Of a stretch of DNA of 64,000 nucleotides, positions 57,702-64,000 are shown one piece after another; positions within the stretch are counted from its first letter, which is position 1; each line of letters starts with the position of its first letter. Origin of the DNA: Gammaproteobacteria bacterium (lineage in GTDB: Bacteria > Pseudomonadota > Gammaproteobacteria > Burkholderiales > Burkholderiaceae_C). The notes under the pieces were generated by a model. That model did not search any database, had not been told where the DNA came from, and saw only the letters and a list, made by a program, of their open reading frames with translations. The stretch lies in the NCBI GenBank assembly GCA_025359085.1, contig JANYHL010000048.1, positions 1-64,000 of the forward strand. The letters run 5' to 3'. Made by a program: the position numbers and the translations under genes.

Positions 57702-59990
57702 ATGAATACTGCTTCCATCCCCTCCGTTTCCGCTGGCTCCCTGGACATGGGCATTGGCGGCATGACCTGCGCCTCCTGCGTCGCGCGGGTCGAAAAAGCC
57801 CTGAAAAAAGTGCCCGGCGTGCAAAGTGTGGCGGTCAATCTGGCCACCGAGTCGGCGCGCATTGCCTATGCGCCGACGGAGCAAATGGAGGCCCGGCTGC
57901 GCCGGGCGGTGCGCGATGCCGGTTACGAGCCGGTGGCCGCCGACGCCGCCATCGACGCCCCCGATGCCTCGCCCTGGGCGGGCTTCATGCCGGTGGCGAT
58001 CGGCTTGGCGCTGTCAGCACCGCTGGTGCTGCCGATGCTGGGCAACCTGGTGGGCGGGCACTGGATGCTGCCGGCCTGGCTGCAATTTGCGCTGGCCACG
58101 CTGGTGCAATTCATTCTGGGGGCGCGTTTTTACAAGGCGGGCTGGCACGCAGCCAGGAATCGGGCCGGCAACATGGACTTGTTGGTGGCCCTGGGCACCA
58201 CGGCGGGCTGGCTGCTGTCGATGTGGCTGTGGCTGAACGCCGCGCCGGGCGTCATGCCGCACCTGTACTTTGAGGGCTCGGCTGTGGTCGTCACCATGGT
58301 GCTGCTGGGCAAGTGGCTGGAAACCCGCGCCAAGCGCCAGACCACGTCGGCGATTCGGGCGCTGCATGGCCTGCGGCCAGCCACCGCGCATTTGATCGGC
58401 CTTGACGGCGAAGTGGATGTGCCGGTGGCCGAAGTGCTGGTGGGCGACCGGCTGGTGGTGAAACCGGGCGAGCGCTTGCCAACCGACGGCGTGCTGCAGG
58501 AGGGCCAGACCCAGGTTGATGAGTCGATGCTGACGGGCGAGCCGCTGCCGGTGGTCAAAGACCCCGGCGCTCTGCTCACCGGCGGCTCCATCAATGGCGA
58601 CGGTCGCATCGTGATGCAGGTCAAGGCGGTGGGCAGCGAGACGGTGCTGGCCCAGATCATCCGCCTGGTGGAAGACGCGCAGGCGGCGAAAGCGCCGATT
58701 CAGCGCCTGGTCGATCAAGTTAGCGCGGTGTTTGTGCCGGTGGTGCTCGCTATTGCCCTGGTCACCCTGTTGGCTTGGTGGCTGACCGGCCACCCGTTTG
58801 AAGTGGCGGTGATCAACGCCGTGACGGTGCTGGTAATTGCCTGCCCGTGCGCGTTGGGTCTGGCGACACCGGCGGCGATCATGGCCGGCACCGGGGTGGC
58901 TGCCAAACACGGCATCTTGATCAAGGACGCGCAGGCGCTGGAGCTGGCGCACAAGGTGGATCTGGTGGCGTTTGACAAGACCGGCACCCTGACCGTGGGC
59001 CAACCGCGTTTGACGGCATTTCAACCCGTAGCCGGGGGCGACGAAATGACGCTGCTGGGGGCTGCGGCCAGCTTGCAGAGCGGCAGCGAACACCCGCTGG
59101 CGCGCGCCGTGGTGGCGGCGGCCCGCGAACGCGGCTTGGTCATCCCTGCGCCCGTGACGGTGCGCTCGGTGCCGGGTCGCGGCACCGAAGGCGAGCTGCG
59201 CGCGGCGGATGACAGCGAGGCAGCGCAACCAGCCTACCTGATCGGCAGCCTGCGCTGGATGGACGAGCTGGGGGTCGACTGGCGCGCCCTGGCGGCGCCT
59301 GCCGCGACGCTACAAGACAGCGGGGCCACCGTGTCGCTGCTGGCGCGGCGCCGGGCTGCAGCCAGCGCGGAAAACAACGAAGGGATCGAGGTGCTGGCGC
59401 TGCTGGCGTTTGCCGATGAACCCAAACCCGGCGCGCAGGCCGCCCTGGCCGCTTTACGCGCGCGCGGCATCAAGACCGTGATGATTTCCGGCGACAACCA
59501 GGGCGCCGCCGAAGCGATGGCGCGGCGTCTGGGTTTGCGCCCTGAGAGTGGCGAAGTGCGCGCCGAGGTGCTGCCCGGCGACAAGGCGGCGCAGGTGCTG
59601 GCACTCAAGCGCGACGGCCATACCGTGGCGATGGTCGGCGACGGCGTCAACGACGCGCCGGCCTTGACCGCCGCCGATGTCGGCATGGCGATGGCCAACG
59701 TGGGCGGCGGTGGCTCCGATGTGGCCATGCACGCGGCCGGCATCACGCTGATGCGCGGCGACCCGGCGCTGGTGGCGGCTGCGCTGGACATCTCCGACCG
59801 CACCGTGGCCAAGATCCGGCAAAACCTGTTCTGGGCCTTTGCCTACAACGTAGCGGGCATTCCGCTGGCCGCGCTGGGTTTTCTAAACCCGGTGGTGGCC
59901 GGTGCCGCCATGGCGATGAGTTCGGTCAGCGTGATGAGCAACGCGCTGCTGCTGAAGCGCTGGAAGCCCAAGAGTTTAAAGACAAAATAA
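57702..59990 (+). CDS. copA: Copper-exporting P1B-type ATPase CopA
   Basis: A 762-residue Cu(I) export pump. It has one N-terminal HMA domain ([16 protein letters not shown], about 19-34), eight membrane helices with the CPC site ([18 protein letters not shown]), the TGE loop (MLTGEPLPV), phosphorylation site [10 protein letters not shown] and hinge [15 protein letters not shown] directly abuts the ATG, too close to be a ribosome site; with the promoter this close the mRNA may be leaderless. It is regulated by the divergent cueR. Confidence 0.95.
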   Translation: MNTASIPSVSAGSLDMGIGGMTCASCVARVEKALKKVPGVQSVAVNLATESARIAYAPTEQMEARLRRAVRDAGYEPVAADAAIDAPDASPWAGFMPVAIGLALSAPLVLPMLGNLVGGHWMLPAWLQFALATLVQFILGARFYKAGWHAARNRAGNMDLLVALGTTAGWLLSMWLWLNAAPGVMPHLYFEGSAVVVTMVLLGKWLETRAKRQTTSAIRALHGLRPATAHLIGLDGEVDVPVAEVLVGDRLVVKPGERLPTDGVLQEGQTQVDESMLTGEPLPVVKDPGALLTGGSINGDGRIVMQVKAVGSETVLAQIIRLVEDAQAAKAPIQRLVDQVSAVFVPVVLAIALVTLLAWWLTGHPFEVAVINAVTVLVIACPCALGLATPAAIMAGTGVAAKHGILIKDAQALELAHKVDLVAFDKTGTLTVGQPRLTAFQPVAGGDEMTLLGAAASLQSGSEHPLARAVVAAARERGLVIPAPVTVRSVPGRGTEGELRAADDSEAAQPAYLIGSLRWMDELGVDWRALAAPAATLQDSGATVSLLARRRAAASAENNEGIEVLALLAFADEPKPGAQAALAALRARGIKTVMISGDNQGAAEAMARRLGLRPESGEVRAEVLPGDKAAQVLALKRDGHTVAMVGDGVNDAPALTAADVGMAMANVGGGGSDVAMHAAGITLMRGDPALVAAALDISDRTVAKIRQNLFWAFAYNVAGIPLAALGFLNPVVAGAAMAMSSVSVMSNALLLKRWKPKSLKTK

Positions 59991-59991
59991 G

Positions 59992-60043
59992 GCTGTAGCC
60001 CGCATCCTTATTTGGTAGTTAGCTATTTTTTTAATAGTTACTG
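59992..60043 (-). repeat. Dispersed intergenic repeat, copy B
   Basis: Read on the minus strand: an A+T-rich core with AATAGCTAACTA, then GCGGGCTACAG after about 20 bases. It matches the pattern of copies at 43425-43477 and 60824-60880 and begins 2 bases after the copA stop. Confidence 0.6.
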
Positions 60044-60124
60044 TTTTTCTGGATGCCGAGCAGTGAGCGCCCGCCAACGTAGCGCCGACGGCAGGCGCGA
60101 AGAATCTGGCGCCCCGCCCTGCGC

Positions 60125-60514
60125 TCAGTCGGTATCGGGCGTTTTCAGCCCGCGCTTGCTCGGCAACAGCGGCACCGGCCGATGATCGGCCAGCAAATGC
60201 TTGATGCCCAGAACCGGGTGCCTGAGCAGCATGCGCGGCCCGGCCCAGCGCATCACCACCCTGATTCTTTCGCGCATATCGGTGTTGTAACAGTGCACGA
60301 CGCACTTGGCGCAGTTTGGTTTGGCGTCGCCAAAAACGCAGCGCTGCAAACGGCGCTCGGCATAGTCCATCAGATCGGCGCAGTCGGCGCACAGCGGGGC
60401 GCCGCCATGGTGACGCGAACAATACATGTCGACCATCACGCGAATCGTCTTGAGTTCGCGCACGCGCCGGACGAACTGCTTGTCGGTCGTGAATTCAATG
60501 AACTGATCTGCCAT
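60125..60514 (-). CDS. YgbA-like (nitrous-oxide-stimulated promoter family) protein
   Basis: A 129-residue Cys-rich protein with RVMVDMYCSRHHGGAPLCAD, CADLMDYAERRLQRCVFGD and KPNCAKCVVHCYNTDMRERI. These match the YgbA_NO family, whose genes respond to nitric oxide in enterobacteria. The ordered cysteines suggest an Fe-S cluster or other metal site. ATG 60514 begins the domain; the frame is open upstream to 60685 without homology. Confidence 0.82.
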   Translation of the reverse strand: MADQFIEFTTDKQFVRRVRELKTIRVMVDMYCSRHHGGAPLCADCADLMDYAERRLQRCVFGDAKPNCAKCVVHCYNTDMRERIRVVMRWAGPRMLLRHPVLGIKHLLADHRPVPLLPSKRGLKTPDTD

Positions 60515-60886
60515 CGGTTTGACTCGTGATCTTTCTGACTGGCGCCACGCGAACGCGGGGGCGCATTTTCTCTGACACCCGCACAGCCCGCAGCGCAAAC
60601 CGTTGCAGGTGTCAGCCTGAGTGGGCGAGTTTAAACAGCTCTGGCCTTGGCGGGTATTTGGCATAGAGCTTGCAGGGCTTTTCACCCCGTCGGCTTTTCC
60701 GACGAGGTAGCGCTGGTCGCCGGTGCTGAAGGGGAATTCGGCCGGGCCACGCCACGGGCGTCATGCCGCGCCCTTGGGCCGCCATGCCAGGCCGGCGCCC
60801 CATCAGAAAAATATAGGATAAACCGGGCTCTAGCCCGCGTTCAATATGCTTTAGCAGCTATTAATTTAGTAATAATTCAGTTCGGT
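60515..60886. other. Intergenic stretch between ygbA-like gene and eutC
   Basis: No convincing gene. A 63-codon minus-strand frame (60612-60803) has no family features. The right part holds repeat copy C at 60824-60880. Confidence 0.5.
60824..60880 (-). repeat. Dispersed intergenic repeat, copy C
   Basis: Read on the minus strand: TTAATAGCTGCTAAAGCATA, then about 8 bases on, GCGGGCTAGAGCCCG. It is the best-formed of three related copies in the window; the end GGGCTCTAGCCC is itself palindromic. Confidence 0.65.
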
Positions 60887-61744
60887 TTAACCGGGCCCGG
60901 GCAACAAAAAGTTGCCGCGTTCCGCCGCTGTCGCCAGGCCTGCCAACGGATCTGTCTCATCTTTCAACGCCACACCCGAGCATTGGCGTCGCCGGGCTTG
61001 GGTCAGCAGTGCATGCAGTTTGGCGGCGGCGGCGTCGACCGACAAGCCGGCCGGACGGATGTTGGAGAGGCAGTTGCGGCTGGCGTCGGTCAGCCCGACG
61101 CGCGGCGCCCAGGTCAGGTAGGCGCCCAGGCTGTCGGGCGAGCTCAAACCAGGGCGCTCGCCAATCAGCAGCAGCACCGCTTGTGCGCGCAGGGTCTGGC
61201 CGATTTCGTCACCCACGGCCACACGCGCCTGCTCAACCACGGCGATGGGCGCCACCGTCCAGGCCGCTTCAGGGTCGGCTTGCAGGCGCTGCAGCGTGGC
61301 GGCCACCAGCGCGACAGCGCTTTGATGCACGGCCCGGGCTGACAGGCCGTCGGCAACCACCAAGGCAAGATCGAACGCGGGGCTGCCGCGGAACGCCTGG
61401 GTGACCAGTGTTTGGTGCGAGCGGGCGTCCAGCTGGCGACCCAGGTCGGGGCGTTGCAGGTAGGTCGTGCGGTCCGCCGCCGCGCTGTGCAGCAGCAGTG
61501 ATTGCAGCCCGAGCGCCTGCAACGCCGTGCCGAGACCGACGCTGTCCAGCGGCAACTGGACCGCATCGCGCGCCTGCGCATGCGCCAGTTGAAACGCCAG
61601 GTGGGCGGCGGTGGGCAAGCTGTGGCCGGCCCGACCCAGCGCCACGCGCGCCTGGGTGAACTGGCGCAGCGCCTGCCAGTGCGACTCGGTCACTGCGGCT
61701 GGCGGCAATAGCCGTGACGGCGGCTGGGGCGGCTTTGGCAGCAT
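60887..61744 (-). CDS. eutC: Ethanolamine ammonia-lyase small subunit
   Basis: About 285 residues of the light subunit of the adenosylcobalamin-dependent lyase that turns ethanolamine into acetaldehyde and ammonia ([75 protein letters not shown]). ATG 61744 shares one base with the eutB stop (TGATG), so the pair is coupled; the frame extends 8 codons upstream. Confidence 0.95.
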   Translation of the reverse strand: MLPKPPQPPSRLLPPAAVTESHWQALRQFTQARVALGRAGHSLPTAAHLAFQLAHAQARDAVQLPLDSVGLGTALQALGLQSLLLHSAAADRTTYLQRPDLGRQLDARSHQTLVTQAFRGSPAFDLALVVADGLSARAVHQSAVALVAATLQRLQADPEAAWTVAPIAVVEQARVAVGDEIGQTLRAQAVLLLIGERPGLSSPDSLGAYLTWAPRVGLTDASRNCLSNIRPAGLSVDAAAAKLHALLTQARRRQCSGVALKDETDPLAGLATAAERGNFLLPGPG

Positions 61745-63156
61745 CACACGCTGCCCAGCCGCTGCCACACCGGCGCCAAGGGTGGTGCCAGGCCCGGTGC
61801 CAGCCGGGATTGTTCGCCCGGCGCAAAAATACCCATTTGCTGCAGCCAGCCTTCAAATTCGGGCGCGGCGCGCAAGCCCATGATCTGGCGCATGACCAGG
61901 GCATCGTGAAACGACGTGCTTTGGTAGTTGAGCATGATGTCGTCGGCGCCCGGCACGCCCATGATGAAGTTGCAACCGGCCGCGCACAGCAGCGTCAGCA
62001 GCGCGTCCATGTCATCGGAATCGGCCTCGGCGTGGTTGGTGTAACAGACGTCACACCCCATCGGCAGCCCCAGCAGCTTGCCGCAAAAATGATCTTCCAA
62101 CCCGGCGCGCATGATTTGCTTGCCATCAAACAGGTATTCCGGGCCGATAAAGCCGACCACCGTGTTGACCAGCAAGGGCTTGAAATGGCGCGCCACGGCG
62201 TAAGCGCGGGCTTCCAGCGTTTGCTGGTCGCAGCCGTGGTGCGCGCCTGAACTCAAGGCGCTGCCCTGGCCGGTTTCAAAATACATGACGCGATCGCCGC
62301 GCTGGCCATCGGCAAACAGCGCGCCGCGCTGCAGGGACAGTACCGCGTCCTGCGCCTGAGCAAGCAGCGCCAGATCGATGCCAAAGCTGGTGTTGGTGGC
62401 CTCGGTGCCGCCGATAGATTGAAACACCAGATCAACCGGTGCCCCGCGCTCGATCGCCTGCAAGGTGTTGGTTACATGGGTCAGCACGCACGATTGCGTT
62501 GGAATCTGGTAGCGCGCAATCACGTCGGCCAGCATTTGCAGCAAGCGCACCACCTGCGCCACGTTGTCGGTGGCCGGGTTGATGCCGATCACCGCGTCGC
62601 CGCTGCCGTGCAGCAGGCCGTCCAACAGGCTGGCGGCAATGCCGGCCAGGTCGTCGGTCGGGTGATTCGGTTGCAGCCGGGTGGCCAGGCGGCCGCTCAA
62701 ACCCAGGGTATTGCGAAAGCGCGTCTGCACCTGGCATTTGCGCGCAATCAAGACCAAATCCTGCAGGCGGCACAGCTTACTGACGGCGGCCACCATTTCG
62801 GGCGTCAAACCCGGCGCCAGGGCCGCCAGAGTCTGGCTGTTGGCGCCGTCGCTGAGCAGCCAGTTGCGCAAGTCACCAACCGTGAAATGGCTGACCAGCT
62901 GAAAGGCCGCTGCGTTGTGCGTGTCGATGATCAGGCGGGTGACCTCATCAATCTCATAAGGGATGATGACTTCGCTCAGGAAGCGCGTGAGTGGCAGCTC
63001 AGCCAGGGCCATTTGCGCCGCGACACGCTCTTGCGCCGTGGCCGCCATGACACCGGCCAGCCGGTCGCCGGAGCGGGCTGGACTGGCGCGCGCCAGCAAG
63101 GTACGCAAGTCGTCGAACTGGTAACGCCGCAGGCCGATGGTGTGGGCGTAAGGCAT
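61744..63156 (-). CDS. eutB: Ethanolamine ammonia-lyase large subunit
   Basis: The 470-residue catalytic subunit of TIM-barrel fold ([76 protein letters not shown]). Length is normal. No microcompartment or reactivase genes are visible, fitting the simple eutBC type of proteobacteria that use ethanolamine without a shell; an upstream permease would lie outside this pair. Confidence 0.97.
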   Translation of the reverse strand: MPYAHTIGLRRYQFDDLRTLLARASPARSGDRLAGVMAATAQERVAAQMALAELPLTRFLSEVIIPYEIDEVTRLIIDTHNAAAFQLVSHFTVGDLRNWLLSDGANSQTLAALAPGLTPEMVAAVSKLCRLQDLVLIARKCQVQTRFRNTLGLSGRLATRLQPNHPTDDLAGIAASLLDGLLHGSGDAVIGINPATDNVAQVVRLLQMLADVIARYQIPTQSCVLTHVTNTLQAIERGAPVDLVFQSIGGTEATNTSFGIDLALLAQAQDAVLSLQRGALFADGQRGDRVMYFETGQGSALSSGAHHGCDQQTLEARAYAVARHFKPLLVNTVVGFIGPEYLFDGKQIMRAGLEDHFCGKLLGLPMGCDVCYTNHAEADSDDMDALLTLLCAAGCNFIMGVPGADDIMLNYQSTSFHDALVMRQIMGLRAAPEFEGWLQQMGIFAPGEQSRLAPGLAPPLAPVWQRLGSV

Positions 63157-63204
63157 GGCAGGCGGCGCTAGCGGTGTGAGTGGCGCTCAGGGGGCGAAGG
63201 CGGG

Positions 63205-63465
63205 CTAACGCAAATCAGGCAGCTCAATCTTGACTTCAAGCACTTCCAGGTTGTCCTGGCGCTCCACATTGACCTTGATGTCGGCTAGATTGATCTTGAC
63301 GTATTTACTGATGACCGCCATCAACTCGCGCTGCAAAGCAGGCAGGTAGTCGGGCGCGCAGGCGTTGCGGCCGCTGCGCTCGTGCGCCAGGATGATCTGC
63401 AGCCGCTCCTTGGCGACGCTGGCGGATTTTTTCTTTTCGCCCACAAAAAATGAGAAGAAGGACAT
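63205..63465 (-). CDS. minE: Cell division topological specificity factor MinE
   Basis: An 86-residue protein: membrane-binding start [20 protein letters not shown], anti-MinCD region [20 protein letters not shown], and the dimerisation domain. It releases MinD from the membrane to drive pole-to-pole oscillation. ATG 63465 matches the family; six upstream codons in frame are ignored. It lies 4 bases after the minD stop. Confidence 0.96.
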   Translation of the reverse strand: MSFFSFFVGEKKKSASVAKERLQIILAHERSGRNACAPDYLPALQRELMAVISKYVKINLADIKVNVERQDNLEVLEVKIELPDLR

Positions 63466-63469
63466 GGTG

Positions 63470-64000
63470 TTATTTCCCCCCAAAGAGCCGCTTTAAAAAC
63501 CCGGGTTTGGGCGCGTCGATAAAGCGCATGGGTTTTTCTTCACCCAAAAAGCGGTCAATCACGTCCTTGTAGGCCTCGGACACATCGCTGCCCTGCATGT
63601 GCACCGCCGGCACGCCCTGGTTGGAGGCCTGCAGCACCGCTTCACTCTCGGGAATGACGCCAATGAGTTTGATACGCAAAATATCCTTGATGTCTTCCAG
63701 TGACAACATCTGGCCCTGGTCAACCCGGGCCGGGTTGTAGCGAGTGATGAGCAAATGCTCCTTGACCGGCTCCAGGCCTTGCATGCCGCGCCGGGTCTTG
63801 CTTGACAGCATACCCAGAATGCGGTCCGAGTCGCGCACCGACGACACCTCGGGGTTGGTCACCACCAGCGCTTCGTCGGCAAAATGCATCGCCATCAGGG
63901 CGCCGGTTTCAATCCCCGCCGGTGAGTCGCACACAATATATTCAAAGTCCATCGCGGCCAGGCCGTTCAAGACCTTCTCGACCCCGTCTTGCGTCAAGGC
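63470..64000 (-). CDS. minD: Septum site-determining ATPase MinD (C-terminal part)
   Basis: The visible 176 or so residues are the C-terminal two thirds of Min[21 protein letters not shown] (Walker B/switch II), [20 protein letters not shown] and the amphipathic membrane-targeting tail FLKRLFGGK. The N-terminus with the deviant Walker A motif lies beyond the right edge of the window. Confidence 0.96.
   Translation of the reverse strand, partial: ALTQDGVEKVLNGLAAMDFEYIVCDSPAGIETGALMAMHFADEALVVTNPEVSSVRDSDRILGMLSSKTRRGMQGLEPVKEHLLITRYNPARVDQGQMLSLEDIKDILRIKLIGVIPESEAVLQASNQGVPAVHMQGSDVSEAYKDVIDRFLGEEKPMRFIDAPKPGFLKRLFGGK

Noticed and set aside
60612-60803. 63-codon minus-strand frame between the ygbA-like gene and eutC
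   Set aside because: Composition and lack of motifs suggest chance; no ribosome site.

Overview
The window is bacterial chromosome from a Burkholderiales organism, most likely the family Comamonadaceae and possibly a Rhodoferax-like species. This rests on gene order and protein character (rpmH-rnpA-yidD-yidC-mnmE beside dnaA-dnaN-gyrB; a spc/alpha ribosomal operon ending in initiator tRNA; BPSS1780-family and DUF2788 membrane proteins; kdsD-kdsC-lptC) and on small intergenic repeats of a kind I recall from this family. No database search was possible, so the genus is a guess.

Layout. 1-6.8 kb (+) is a tightly packed cluster built around System II cytochrome c maturation: an anchored unknown protein, ResB, two CcsA/ResC-type haem handlers, an anchored beta-propeller, a small membrane protein and a BchE-like cobalamin-type radical SAM enzyme. 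A sensor kinase and sigma-54 activator lie tail-to-tail with it (6.8-9.7 kb, -). 10.0-19.1 kb (-) is initiator tRNA and the alpha and spc ribosomal operons, rplN to rplQ. 19.1-20.9 kb is a scarred region with IS66 and IS5 remnants around an RRM gene. 20.9-23.0 kb (-) is lptC-kdsC-kdsD; 23.1-27.9 kb carries a Kef-type antiporter, apt, an unknown gene and mnmE. 28.0-36.3 kb is the replication-origin region: yidC-yidD-rnpA-rpmH (-), then oriC and dnaA-dnaN-gyrB (+).

Directly after gyrB lies a 6.5 kb mobile element (36262-42762) with 26-bp terminal inverted repeats and a 5-bp target duplication (CGCGG). It holds a complete IS66-family element, an IS21-type istA/istB pair truncated at both outer ends, and a cargo gene with a HEPN-like R-x4-H motif. 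Beyond it are a CBS protein, a diguanylate cyclase, an NnrU protein, a Pat-type acetyltransferase, small membrane proteins, a cysteine-less glutaredoxin-like protein, a Spy/CpxP-like protein and rdgC (42.8-51.4 kb).

51.5-55.3 kb is a reactive-aldehyde/electrophile module: a NemR-like TetR regulator, iron alcohol dehydrogenase, CurA-type reductase and DJ-1/PfpI protein, with the same operator before the regulator and before the dehydrogenase. 56.9-60.0 kb is copper homeostasis (copZ-cueR divergent from copA, CueR-type sites between). The right end carries a YgbA-like gene, eutBC, minE and the C-terminal part of minD.

Best candidates for something undescribed: the BchE-like enzyme built into a dedicated cytochrome c maturation operon, and the TGTA-ended element beside gyrB with its HEPN cargo. 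The first 300 bases also hold an inverted duplication that breaks a gene and may mark a rearrangement or an assembly join.
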